Shown: one piece after another, positions 15,888 through 24,538 of the stretch
Layout of the letters: each line of letters begins with the position of its first letter
Position numbering within the stretch: the stretch's first letter is position 1
Assembly (NCBI RefSeq): GCF_036378875.1
Contig: NZ_DASUVO010000045.1
Coordinates: 115,485 to 179,484, forward strand
Source: Actinophytocola sp036378875
GTDB taxonomy: Bacteria; Actinomycetota; Actinomycetes; Mycobacteriales; Pseudonocardiaceae
Length of the DNA stretch: 64,000 nt
Reading direction: 5' to 3'
The notes under the pieces: generated by a model
Seen by the model: the letters and a program-made list of their open reading frames with translations, nothing else
Databases searched by the model: none
What the model was told of the DNA's origin: nothing
Program-made: the position numbers and the translations under genes

Positions 15888-17015
15888 TCAGGCCGGCTCC
15901 GCGGCCAGGTTGGCGCCGATGCGGCGCAGTTGTGTGGTCGCACCGCCAAGGCTGAACTCGATGCGTTTGGCAGCAACAAAATATCGGTGCAACGGATAGT
16001 CCACGTCAATACCCATACCGCCGTGAACATGCACGGCCGCGTGCGCTATGCGATGACCGCCGTCCGCCGCCCAGAACTTCGCCGTCGCGATCTCATTGTG
16101 GGCAGGGAGATTTTTGGACAGTCGCCAAGCGGCCTGCCACAGTGTCAGCCGAATTGCCTCGGCATCCACGTAGCTGTCGGCAAGGCGTTGACCCACTGCC
16201 TGAAATGTCGCGATGGGACGCTCAAACTGCACTCTGCTAGTTGCATACGCGGCTGTCATCTGCAGACTTTCCGTGCAGACCCCGGCCTGGAGCGCACAGA
16301 GGCCGACCGTCCCGCGGGTCGTGAGCCAGTCGACGACGGCCGCGCCGTCGCCCGGCGAGCCGAGTACGCGATCTTCTTCGAGTCGAACGTTGTCCAGTTC
16401 CAGCACCGCCTCGGCGTCGCCATCGACGATCTCCTGGCGCCGGACGGTCACTCCGGAGTCGTTCGGAGTGACGAGAAACACAGTGAGCCCAGCGGAAGTA
16501 TCGGCCGGCACAAGGAAAAGATCCGCGACCGGACCAGCGGGAACGGCGACCTTCGTCCCGTGCAGACGCCATTGTGCAGATGCACTTGCACGCTCGCCCA
16601 CGGTGACGGGACGTGTCGGATCGTCACCGACCTCTTCGGACAGTGCGGCCGTCAGCACCACCGTGCCGTCCGCTGCCGGCGCGCCCCACTCGGCCCGCTG
16701 TGCGTCGGTCCCGAACTCCGCGATGGCCGCCGCGCTCTGGACGATCGAGCACAAATACGGCACTGGTGCGACAGTTCGGCCGAGCTCGACGAGCACGGCG
16801 CACTGTTCCAGTAGCCCCAGTCCGCTGCCGCCGACGGACTCGGGCAGCGCGGCGGACAGCACGCCCGCCTTCGCCAGGTCCGTCCACAGTGCACGGTCGA
16901 ACCGGTCGCCGGTCGCCTCGATCTCCGCCAGTCGCGCCGGCGTGACGTGATCCGCGCAGATCGTCCGAGTCAACTCGGCAAGATCGCTGAAGTTTTCATC
17001 AAATGAAAAGTCCAC
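15888..17015 (-). CDS. fadE27: Acyl-CoA dehydrogenase subunit, FadE27 (ChsE5)-like
   Basis: This 375-aa acyl-CoA dehydrogenase-fold protein has the C-terminal motif HVHGGMGIDVDYPLHRYF, while the usual FAD-adenine segment is the divergent GGATTQLRRIG. In M. tuberculosis, FadE27 pairs with FadE26 as an alpha2beta2 steroid acyl-CoA dehydrogenase (ChsE4-ChsE5). GTG 17015 gives the family N-terminus MDFSF and sits eight bases from GAGGTGA; a TTG two codons earlier is an alternative. The FadE26-like partner starts 138 bp upstream on the same strand and fadD17 follows, so a dehydrogenase-ligase operon is likely. Confidence 0.86.
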   Translation of the reverse strand: MDFSFDENFSDLAELTRTICADHVTPARLAEIEATGDRFDRALWTDLAKAGVLSAALPESVGGSGLGLLEQCAVLVELGRTVAPVPYLCSIVQSAAAIAEFGTDAQRAEWGAPAADGTVVLTAALSEEVGDDPTRPVTVGERASASAQWRLHGTKVAVPAGPVADLFLVPADTSAGLTVFLVTPNDSGVTVRRQEIVDGDAEAVLELDNVRLEEDRVLGSPGDGAAVVDWLTTRGTVGLCALQAGVCTESLQMTAAYATSRVQFERPIATFQAVGQRLADSYVDAEAIRLTLWQAAWRLSKNLPAHNEIATAKFWAADGGHRIAHAAVHVHGGMGIDVDYPLHRYFVAAKRIEFSLGGATTQLRRIGANLAAEPA

Positions 17016-17158
17016 TAACAATTCACCTCTGTTTTCATTGGCGGCTTCGCTCCTCCGCTCAAGACCCCGCCTTCCCTCCTGCGCGCGGATGCCCCGGGCT
17101 CGTTCCTCGCCGGGCCTCCGTGCTCGTCAGTCCAGGCGGGGCCCGCTCCGTCGCTCCG

Positions 17159-18337
17159 CTATCGCCGGGCCGGAGGCATGCCGAGACCGACGGCCGCCAC
17201 GATGTCGCGTTGCACCTCGTTCGTCCCGCCGCCGAAGGTCAGGATCAACGCGGCCCGATGCATTCGTTCGATCCGTCCGCGCAGAAGTGCGCCAGGCGAA
17301 CCGGCCCGCACGTACGCCTGCGTGCCGAGCACCTCCATCAACAACCGGTACGCCTCGGTCGCGAACTCGGTGCCGAACACCTTCGTCGCCGACGCGTCAG
17401 CCGGGTTGAGTCCCTTGTTCACGCCCCAGGCGATCTTCCAGTTGATCAGTTTCAGGAACTCGACCTTCGCGTGCACGCGGGCCAGGTGCAGTTGCACCCA
17501 CTCCTGGTCGATCACCCGCCGCCCGTCCGGCAGCTTCGTCTCCTGCGCCCACTCCCGTACGGCCCGCAGTGCCTCGCGGATCGGGGCCGACGAGGTCAGT
17601 GCGACCCGTTCGTGGTTGAGCTGGTTGGTGATCAGCGGCCAGCCCTTGTTCAGCTCGCCGACGAGGTTCTCGGCGGGCACCCGAACATCCTGGTAGTACG
17701 TCGCGCTCGTGGTCGGCCCGGACATCGTCCGCACCGGCGTCCACGAGAAACCCTCCGCGTCGGTCGGCACGATCAGGATCGACAGGCCCTTGTGCTTGGC
17801 CGCGTCCGGGTCGGTGCGTACCGCCAGCCAGACGTAGTCCGCGTACTGGATCAGCGAGGTCCACATCTTCTGGCCGTTGACGACCCAGTCGTCGCCGTCG
17901 CGGACGGCCCTGGTCCGCAGTGACGCGAGGTCCGTGCCGGCCTCCGGCTCCGAGTAGCCGATCGAGAAGTGGAGGTCGCCCGCGGCGATCTTCGGCAGGT
18001 AGAACCGCTTCTGGTTTTCGGTCCCGAACTTCATGATCGTCGGGCCGACCGTGTTGATCGTCAGGAACGGCACTGGCGCCCCGGCGACGGCCGCCTCGTC
18101 GGTGAAGATGAGCTGGTCGAGCATCGGCCGGGCCTGCCCGCCGTACTCCTCCGGCCAGCCGAGCGCGAGCCAGCCGTCGGCACCCATCTGCCGCACGACC
18201 TCCTTGTACACGTCGCCGTCGCCGTAGTCACCGCCGGCAGCGAGCGCGTCGCGCCGCTCGGGGGTCATCAGGTCGGCGAAGTACGCCCGCAGCTCACGCC
18301 GCAAAGCCTCCTGCTCAGGCGTATAGGCGATGTGCAT
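17159..18337 (-). CDS. fadE26: Acyl-CoA dehydrogenase subunit, FadE26 (ChsE4)-like
   Basis: This 392-aa protein is the probable partner of the FadE27-like subunit in dehydrogenating steroid side-chain acyl-CoA. Blocks include the N-terminal IAYTPEQEALRRELR, GYSEPEAGTDLASL, QKMWTSLIQYADYVWLAVRT, NQLNHERVAL, and FGGGTNEVQRDI near the C-terminus, all as in FadE26. ATG 18337 (MHIAYTP) is chosen because GGGAG lies five bases upstream; a GTG two codons earlier is possible. A perfect KstR-like box lies 40 bp upstream in the promoter shared with the divergent alcohol dehydrogenase gene. Confidence 0.88.
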   Translation of the reverse strand: MHIAYTPEQEALRRELRAYFADLMTPERRDALAAGGDYGDGDVYKEVVRQMGADGWLALGWPEEYGGQARPMLDQLIFTDEAAVAGAPVPFLTINTVGPTIMKFGTENQKRFYLPKIAAGDLHFSIGYSEPEAGTDLASLRTRAVRDGDDWVVNGQKMWTSLIQYADYVWLAVRTDPDAAKHKGLSILIVPTDAEGFSWTPVRTMSGPTTSATYYQDVRVPAENLVGELNKGWPLITNQLNHERVALTSSAPIREALRAVREWAQETKLPDGRRVIDQEWVQLHLARVHAKVEFLKLINWKIAWGVNKGLNPADASATKVFGTEFATEAYRLLMEVLGTQAYVRAGSPGALLRGRIERMHRAALILTFGGGTNEVQRDIVAAVGLGMPPARR

Positions 18338-18377
18338 CCGCACTCCCTGTGTTGAATTGGCTCGCTTCGCTCGCTAC

Positions 18378-18391
18378 TAGAACACGTTCTA
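18378..18391. promoter_or_regulatory. KstR-like operator in fadE26/ADH divergent promoter
   Basis: TAGAACACGTTCTA matches TNNAACNNGTTNNA at every fixed position, with 6-bp arms around AC. It lies in the 94-bp divergent promoter, 41 bp from each gene start, so it is placed to repress both the fadE26-fadE27-fadD17 operon and the ADH-to-mce operon. Confidence 0.78.
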
Positions 18392-18431
18392 AGAATGTAC
18401 TAGAGTCCGAGCCAATCGAGGAGGTCCGGCG

Positions 18432-19514
18432 ATGAAGGCGGCAGTTCTCAACCAGATCGGGGACACCAAACTCGAGCTGCGCGACGACGTCACCACCACC
18501 GATGTCGGTCCGCGTGAGATCAGGATTCGGGTGCGGGCCACCGGCGTGTGCCACAGCGACCTGTCCGCCATGGACGGCACGCTGCCCGCGCTGGCGCCGG
18601 GGATCGTCGGTCATGAGGGCGCCGGCGAGGTCGTCGAGGTCGGTTCGCACGTCACCGAGTTCGAGGCCGGCGACCACGCGGTCCTCACCTTCGTGCCGCC
18701 GTGCGGCAACTGTGTCAACTGTGTGGGTGGGCGTCCGCACCTGTGCGCGGTCCACGCGATCGCCGCGTTCATGAACCCGCGCTTCAAGATCGGCGACACG
18801 CCCGTGTTCGGCTACGCCGGGACCGGCACGTTCGCCGAGGAGCTGGTCGTACCGGTCGAGGGTGCGGTCAAGATCGCGCACGACGTGCCGTTCGAGATCG
18901 CCGCGCTCGTCGCCTGCGGGGTGATGACCGGGGTCGGCGCGGTGATCAACACGGCGAAGGTGGAGATCGGCTCGACCGTGCTCGTGTACGGCTGCGGCGG
19001 CGTCGGCATCTCGGTGATCCAGGGTGCGCGGCTGGCGGGCGCGTCGCGGATCGTCGCGGTCGACCCGTTGACCGAGAAGCACGAGGCGGCCAGGCACTTC
19101 GGTGCGACGCACGCCGTCACGCCGGACGAGGTCGCGGGGCTGCACGCGTCGCTGACCGAGAGCCAGGGCTTCGACTACGCGTTCGACGTCGTCGGCGCGG
19201 CCGGGACGATTCGGGCCGCGTGGGACAACGCCCGTCGCGGCGGCACGGCCGTCGTGGTCGGCGCCGGCCGCGGGGACGCGATGGTCCAGTTCAGTGCACA
19301 GGAGCTGTTCCTGCACGACAAGCGCCTACTCGGTTCGTTCTACGGCGGCGCGGACGTGCGCCGCGACTACCCGCGCCTGCTGTCGCTGTGGCGGGCCGGC
19401 CGGCTGGACCTCGACAGCATGATCAGCAAACGGATCACGCTCGACGAGATCAACGACGGCCTGCAGGCGTTGAAGGACGGGGCCAACGTCATCCGGCAGA
19501 TTGTGACGTTCTGA
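18432..19514 (+). CDS. Zinc-dependent alcohol dehydrogenase (MDR family)
   Basis: This 360-aa medium-chain dehydrogenase has catalytic-zinc ligands C40 (GVCHSD) and H61-E62 (GHEGAG), the structural-zinc cluster C91, C94, C97, C105, and a Rossmann motif GCGGVGIS. It resembles mycobacterial AdhD-type enzymes. The start follows GAGGAGG. It is the first gene after the KstR-like box and precedes SDR, ALDH, SDR and mce genes, so oxidation of a sterol-derived side-chain alcohol is a reasonable inference; the substrate is not visible in the sequence. Confidence 0.85.
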   Translation: MKAAVLNQIGDTKLELRDDVTTTDVGPREIRIRVRATGVCHSDLSAMDGTLPALAPGIVGHEGAGEVVEVGSHVTEFEAGDHAVLTFVPPCGNCVNCVGGRPHLCAVHAIAAFMNPRFKIGDTPVFGYAGTGTFAEELVVPVEGAVKIAHDVPFEIAALVACGVMTGVGAVINTAKVEIGSTVLVYGCGGVGISVIQGARLAGASRIVAVDPLTEKHEAARHFGATHAVTPDEVAGLHASLTESQGFDYAFDVVGAAGTIRAAWDNARRGGTAVVVGAGRGDAMVQFSAQELFLHDKRLLGSFYGGADVRRDYPRLLSLWRAGRLDLDSMISKRITLDEINDGLQALKDGANVIRQIVTF

Positions 19515-19676
19515 CATGAGAAACCCTCTGTCAACCTCGAGGTCACACCAGGCCGAGTGCTTCGCAGCCGCACCTCAGGGGAACGTGACGCAAGCCAGCC
19601 ACAAGTACGTGACCAAACAGAACCCTCCCTCCGCCAACGCAACCAACACATTGAATTCCGGGGAGGCGGACCAGTC

Positions 19677-20558
19677 ATGACTTTGGACGGGAAGGTCGCG
19701 GTAGTCACGGGTGCGGGCGCGGGGCTCGGGCGGGCGGAGGCACTCGCGCTCGCCCGAGCCGGCGCCGACGTGGTCGTCAACGACGTGGCCGACAGCGACG
19801 TGGTCGACGAGATCGAGTCCCTGGGCGCCAAGGCGGTGCTGGTGCGTGGCGACGTGTCCGATTCGGACGTCGCGAAGGAGATCACGGCCACCGCCGTCGA
19901 CCGGTTCGGCGGCCTGCACATCCTGGTGAACAACGCGGGTGTGCTGCGGGACCGGATGCTGTTCAACATGTCCGACGACGAGTGGGATCTTGTCGTCCGG
20001 GTGCATCTGCGTGGCCATTTCCTGTTGTCCCGCAACGCGGCCGCGTACTGGCGCGGGCAGGCCAAGGCGAACGGCGGCACGACCTACGGGCGGGTGGTGA
20101 ACACCGCGTCCGAGGCGTTCCTGTTCGGCTCCGAAGGGCAGCCGAACTACGCGGCGGCCAAGGCCGGCATCACCGCGCTGACGCTCGCGACCGCCCGAGG
20201 GCTCGCCCGCTACGGCGTGAAGGCCAACGCGATCTGCCCCCGTGCCCGAACCGCGATGACCGCCGGTGTGTTCGGCGACGCGCCGGAGGGAGACGTGGAT
20301 CCCCTGTCCCCGGAACACGTCGCCCCGCTCGTCGCCTACCTCGCCTCTCCTGCCGCGGAGAAGATCAGCGGACAGGTGTTCGTCGTCTACGGCGGCATGG
20401 TCGCGCTGCTGGCGCCGCCGACCGTCGAGGCACGGTTCGACGATCCACAGTGGACTCATGAGTCGCTGGACACCGCACTCGGCGGCTACTTCGCCGATCG
20501 TGACCCGAAGAAGACCTTTTCCGCCACTGAGCTGATGATGCTCGAGGAGGATCAATGA
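19677..20558 (+). CDS. Short-chain dehydrogenase, Hsd4A-like
   Basis: This 293-aa classical SDR has TGAGAGLG (11-18), NNAG (85-88) and a catalytic Ser145-Tyr158-Lys162 triad (GQPNYAAAKAGI). Its C-terminal extension beyond 250 residues and the HLRGHF...AAYWR block resemble mycobacterial Rv3502c (Hsd4A), a 17-beta-HSD/beta-hydroxyacyl-CoA dehydrogenase encoded beside mce4. That would supply the 3-hydroxyacyl-CoA oxidation after EchA19. ATG 19677 lies 10 bases after GGGGAGG; the open frame upstream lacks SDR features. The 162-bp gap before it may hold a separate promoter, but I see no clear motif. Its stop overlaps the ALDH start. Confidence 0.8.
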   Translation: MTLDGKVAVVTGAGAGLGRAEALALARAGADVVVNDVADSDVVDEIESLGAKAVLVRGDVSDSDVAKEITATAVDRFGGLHILVNNAGVLRDRMLFNMSDDEWDLVVRVHLRGHFLLSRNAAAYWRGQAKANGGTTYGRVVNTASEAFLFGSEGQPNYAAAKAGITALTLATARGLARYGVKANAICPRARTAMTAGVFGDAPEGDVDPLSPEHVAPLVAYLASPAAEKISGQVFVVYGGMVALLAPPTVEARFDDPQWTHESLDTALGGYFADRDPKKTFSATELMMLEEDQ

Positions 20559-22069
20559 CGCTGAGCCTGGTTGCTCACCGGGACAAGATCGGTCTCACGG
20601 ACGGGCTGCTGCTGATCGACGGGAAGTGGCGGCCGGCGGGCGACGGCGCCATCTGGACCCACCACCACCCGGCCACCGGCGAGGCGATCGCCACCGTCCC
20701 GGTGGCCGGTGAGTCCGATGTGGACGAGGCGGTCAAGGCCGCGCGCCGCGCCTTCGACGAGGGCAGCTGGCCGACCGCCAGGGCGCAGACCCGAATCCAG
20801 GTGCTGCTGAAGTACGCGTCGCTGCTGCGGGAACACGCCGAGGAACTGCGCAACCTGCAGGCGCTGGACAACGGCGTGCCGATCATGTTCAGCACCAACA
20901 TCTACGCAGGCTCGGTCGAGGTCGCCGCGGACATCTTCACCCATCACGCGGGCTGGGTCGACAAGCTGGGTGGTCAGACCCTGCCGCCGTACCAGGGTGG
21001 TGACCACCTTGCGATGACCTACCGCGAGCCGATCGGCGTGGTGGCGGCGATCCTGCCGTGGAACGCGCCCTTCATGCTGTTCGCGCAGAAGCTGGGCCCG
21101 GCGCTCGCGGCCGGCTGCACGGTCGTGCTCAAGCCGTCGGAGTTCGCGTCGTTCGCGGTGCTGCGCATGGTGGAGCTGCTGTCCGAGGCCGGCCTGCCGG
21201 ACGGTGTGGTCAACGTGGTCACCGGGCCGGGCAACCCGACCGGCGAGGCCCTGATCACCCACCCGCTGGTCGACAAGATCAGCTTCACGGGCAGCAGGAC
21301 GGTCGGCAAGCGGATCGTCGAGGCGTCCGCGGGCACCCTCAAGCGGGTGTCGCTGGAGCTCGGCGGCAAGAGCCCGACGCTGGTCTTCCCGGACGCGCCC
21401 GACATCGGCATGGCGGCGATGACCACGGTCGGCACCGTCACCATGGGACTGTCCGGTCAGGCCTGCGTCGCGCACACCAGGGCACTGGTGCACCGGGACG
21501 TCTACGACCAGTTCCTCGGCGCCGCGCAGATGATGGCCGGCGCGGTGAACTACGGCGACCCGTTCGAGCTGTCCACCACGGCGAGTGCCCTGATCAACGG
21601 CCGCCAGCTGGACCGGGTGCTCGGCTTCATCGAACGTGGCCGCGAGTCCGGCGCCCGGCTGGTGTGCGGCGGTGAGCGTGCCGACGGCGACCTCGCCGCG
21701 GGCAACTTCGTGCAGCCGACCATCTTCGCGGATGTCGACAACAGCATGGAGATCGCCCGTGAGGAGGTCTTCGGCCCGGTGCTGACGGTCATCCCGTTCA
21801 CCGACGAGGACGAGGCGGTGCGGATCGCCAACGACACCGACTACGGCCTGGGCGCTGGACTGTACACAACGGACGCCAGGCGTGCGTTCCGGTTGGCGCG
21901 CAGGTTGCGTGCCGGTACGGTCGGGATCAACGGGTTCCAGGTCGAGCCGCACCTGCCCTTCGGGGGCTTCAAGCAGTCCGGTCTCGGCCGTGAGGGCGGG
22001 CAGAGTTCCTTCGAGGCCTACACCGAACTGAAGACGGTGCTGATGCCGCTCGGCGACGAGCTGATGTAA
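20555..22069 (+). CDS. NAD(P)-dependent aldehyde dehydrogenase
   Basis: This 504-aa enzyme oxidises an aldehyde to the acid. Visible are the NAD-binding region (PWNAPFML, KPSEFAS), the glutamate E268 in LELGGKSP and the catalytic cysteine C304 in GQACVAHTR. It starts with ATGA overlap on the SDR gene and is followed 10 bp later by a second SDR. Together with the ADH upstream it could convert a terminal side-chain alcohol to the carboxylate that FadD19 needs; this is inferred from context only. Confidence 0.9.
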   Translation: MTLSLVAHRDKIGLTDGLLLIDGKWRPAGDGAIWTHHHPATGEAIATVPVAGESDVDEAVKAARRAFDEGSWPTARAQTRIQVLLKYASLLREHAEELRNLQALDNGVPIMFSTNIYAGSVEVAADIFTHHAGWVDKLGGQTLPPYQGGDHLAMTYREPIGVVAAILPWNAPFMLFAQKLGPALAAGCTVVLKPSEFASFAVLRMVELLSEAGLPDGVVNVVTGPGNPTGEALITHPLVDKISFTGSRTVGKRIVEASAGTLKRVSLELGGKSPTLVFPDAPDIGMAAMTTVGTVTMGLSGQACVAHTRALVHRDVYDQFLGAAQMMAGAVNYGDPFELSTTASALINGRQLDRVLGFIERGRESGARLVCGGERADGDLAAGNFVQPTIFADVDNSMEIAREEVFGPVLTVIPFTDEDEAVRIANDTDYGLGAGLYTTDARRAFRLARRLRAGTVGINGFQVEPHLPFGGFKQSGLGREGGQSSFEAYTELKTVLMPLGDELM

Positions 22070-22079
22070 AGGAGCCTTC

Positions 22080-22841
22080 GTGGGTCGGTTGTCGGGGAAG
22101 GTCGCGCTCATCACCGGTGCGGCCGGTGGACAGGGCGCGGCCGCGGCCCGGCGGTTCGTCGCCGAGGGCGCACAGGTTGTCGTTGCCGACGTGAAGGACG
22201 AGGAGGGCAAGGCGTTCGCCGAGGAGATCGGCGCGCACTACCGCCACCTCGACGTGTCCGAAGAGGACGACTGGACGTCGGCCGTCGCCGAGGTGACCGA
22301 CGTGTACGGGCCGCCGAACGTGCTCGTCAACAATGCCGGCGTCCTGCACTTCTCGACGTTGCAGGACACAAAGCTCGCCGACTACATGCGGATCGTCCAG
22401 ATCAACCAGGTGGGCACGTTCCTCGGCATGCGTACGGTCGTGCCGGGCATGGTCGAGGCCGGCGCCGGCTCGATCATCAACGTGTCCTCCATCGAGGGGT
22501 TGAGAGCGGCGCCGTTCCTCACCGCCTACACCGCCAGCAAGTTCGCGATCCGCGGCATGACGAAGGTCGCCGCACTGGAGCTGGCGGACAAGGGCGTACG
22601 CGTGAACTCGGTGCACCCCGGCATGATCGAGACCGGCTTGCTGCCGACCGCGTTCGGCGGACAGCCGGTCGACCTCTCCTTCGCCAGCAAGAAGGTGCCG
22701 ATGAAACGCGTCGGCCAGCCTGCCGAGATCGCGGAGCTGGTGGTGTTCCTCGCGAGCGACGAGAGCTCGTACTGCACCGGCGCCGAGTTCGTCGCGGACG
22801 GGGGTGTGACAGCGGCACATTCGCTGTCGAGTTTCGGGTAA
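22080..22841 (+). CDS. SDR, 3-alpha/20-beta-hydroxysteroid dehydrogenase-like
   Basis: This 253-aa classical SDR has TGAAGGQG (12-19), NNAG (84-87), Ser137 (NVSSIEG), Tyr150 and Lys154 (YTASKFA), and the typical C-terminal DESSYCTGAEFVADGG. It resembles 3-alpha,20-beta-HSD of Streptomyces and mycobacterial FabG3 (Rv2002). The GTG start follows AAAGGAG. It is the last enzyme gene before the yrbE/mce genes (42 bp away), consistent with steroid or 3-hydroxyacyl oxidation. Confidence 0.87.
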   Translation: MGRLSGKVALITGAAGGQGAAAARRFVAEGAQVVVADVKDEEGKAFAEEIGAHYRHLDVSEEDDWTSAVAEVTDVYGPPNVLVNNAGVLHFSTLQDTKLADYMRIVQINQVGTFLGMRTVVPGMVEAGAGSIINVSSIEGLRAAPFLTAYTASKFAIRGMTKVAALELADKGVRVNSVHPGMIETGLLPTAFGGQPVDLSFASKKVPMKRVGQPAEIAELVVFLASDESSYCTGAEFVADGGVTAAHSLSSFG

Positions 22842-22883
22842 CCACGAGGGTTCCCGCTCGTTGGACTACACAGGTGATGGCAA

Positions 22884-23675
22884 TTGAGCAATGGTGCTGA
22901 AGTGCGTGCCGCGCCTGTGCGTGCCCTCGCCCAGGTCGGTCGAATGTCCACGCTCGCGTGGGAGATCGTGCGGAACACCCCACGCCGCCCTTTTCAGTGG
23001 CGTGAGCTGATCCAGCAGTGCTGGTTCTTCGCGAGCGTCACGATCCTGCCCACCGCGCTCGTGTCGATCCCGTTCGGCGCGGTCATCGCGTTGCAGCTCG
23101 GTTCGTTGACCCAACAGATCGGCGCCCAGTCGTTCACCGGCGCGGCCAGCGCGCTCGCGATCGTGCAGCAGGCCAGCCCGCTCATCACCGCGCTGCTGGT
23201 GGCGGGTGCGGGTGGTTCGGCGATGTGCGCGGACATCGGCTCCCGCACGATCCGCGAGGAGATCGACGCGCTCGAGGTCCTCGGCGTGTCACCGATCCAG
23301 CGGCTCATCGTGCCGCGCGTGCTTGGTATGACCATTGTCGCGGTGCTGCTCAACGGTCTCGTCAGCGTCGTCGGTGTGGTCGGTGGCTACTACTTCAACG
23401 TGGTCATGCAGGGCGGCACGCCCGGCGCGTACCTGGCCTCGTTCAACGCGCTGGCCCAGATCTCCGATCTGTGGGTGTCGGAGCTGAAGGCCGTGCTGTA
23501 CGGGTTCGTCGCCGGCACGGTCGCCGCCTACCGCGGGCTGAATCCCGGGCGCGGCCCGAAGGGCGTCGGCGACGCGGTGAACCAGACCGTGGTGATCACG
23601 TTCCTGCTGCTGTTCCTGATCAACGTGGTGATCACGGGGATCTACCTGCAGGTCGTGCCACCGAAGGGGATGTGA
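22884..23675 (+). CDS. yrbEA: ABC transporter permease YrbEA of the Mce4-type system
   Basis: This 263-aa MlaE/YrbE-family permease has about five membrane helices and the family signature AGAGGSAMCADIGSRTIREEIDALEVLGVSPI. With YrbEB it forms the membrane channel of the Mce lipid/sterol importer, powered by an MceG-type ATPase that is not in this window. TTG 22884 lies six bases after AGGTGA and gives family length; later in-frame GTG/ATG codons are weaker. It heads an eight-gene run of overlapping genes. Confidence 0.9.
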   Translation: MSNGAEVRAAPVRALAQVGRMSTLAWEIVRNTPRRPFQWRELIQQCWFFASVTILPTALVSIPFGAVIALQLGSLTQQIGAQSFTGAASALAIVQQASPLITALLVAGAGGSAMCADIGSRTIREEIDALEVLGVSPIQRLIVPRVLGMTIVAVLLNGLVSVVGVVGGYYFNVVMQGGTPGAYLASFNALAQISDLWVSELKAVLYGFVAGTVAAYRGLNPGRGPKGVGDAVNQTVVITFLLLFLINVVITGIYLQVVPPKGM

Positions 23676-24538
23676 TCTGTTTGGCCACGGTGGATATTCC
23701 CCCCAAAGTGCCTCGGCGGCTGGTGGTCATCGCGAACCAGCCGCTCGACGGGCTCGCCACGCTCGGCCAGCAGCTCGCGTTCTACGCGCGTGCCCTCGCG
23801 TGGGTACCGCGCACGATCGCGCACTATCCCCGGGAAATACTGCGGATCCTGTCGGACGTGTTCTTCGGTTCCGGTGCGCTCGCGGTCATCGGCGGCACGC
23901 TCGGTGTGATGATCGGGATGACCGTCTTCACCGGTCTGATCGTCGGCCTGCAGGGCTATTCCGCGCTCAACCAGCTCGGCACGTCCGCGCTGACCGGGTT
24001 CATCGCGGCGTACTTCGACACCAGGGAGGTCGCGCCGCTCGCGGCCGGACTCGCGTTGTCGGCGACCGTGGGCTGTGGGTTCACCGCGCAGCTCGGCGCC
24101 ATGCGGATCTCCGAGGAGATCGACGCGCTCGAGGTGATGGCGGTGCCGAGCCTGCCGTACCTCGTGACGACACGGGTGGTTGCCGCCGTGGCCGCGGTGA
24201 TCCCGCTGTACCTGGTGGGTCTGCTGTCGTCCTATGTGGCGTCACGGCAGGTGACGGTGTGGTTCTACGGCCAGTCGAGTGGCACGTACGACCACTACTT
24301 CCATCTGTTCTTACCACCGGAGGACGTGCTGTGGTCGTTCCTCAAGGTGATGGTGTTCAGCGTCGTGATCATCCTCGTGCACTGCTACTACGGCTACACC
24401 GCGAGTGGCGGCCCTGCCGGTGTCGGTGTGGCCGTGGGTAGGGCCGTGCGGGCGGCGATCGTGGTGCAGATGCTCCTCGACTTCTTCCTCTCCCTGGCGA
24501 TCTGGGGCGCTACCACGACAGTGCGGATAGCCGGATGA
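23672..24538 (+). CDS. yrbEB: ABC transporter permease YrbEB of the Mce4-type system
   Basis: This 288-aa MlaE/YrbE permease is the second channel subunit. It has about five helices and the paralogous signature ATVGCGFTAQLGAMRISEEIDALEVM. The GTG at 23672 overlaps the yrbEA stop; a TTG at 23681 has better ribosome-binding-site spacing (AAGGGGA ten bases upstream) and could be the true start. Its stop overlaps the mceA start (ATGA). Confidence 0.9.
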   Translation: MICLATVDIPPKVPRRLVVIANQPLDGLATLGQQLAFYARALAWVPRTIAHYPREILRILSDVFFGSGALAVIGGTLGVMIGMTVFTGLIVGLQGYSALNQLGTSALTGFIAAYFDTREVAPLAAGLALSATVGCGFTAQLGAMRISEEIDALEVMAVPSLPYLVTTRVVAAVAAVIPLYLVGLLSSYVASRQVTVWFYGQSSGTYDHYFHLFLPPEDVLWSFLKVMVFSVVIILVHCYYGYTASGGPAGVGVAVGRAVRAAIVVQMLLDFFLSLAIWGATTTVRIAG

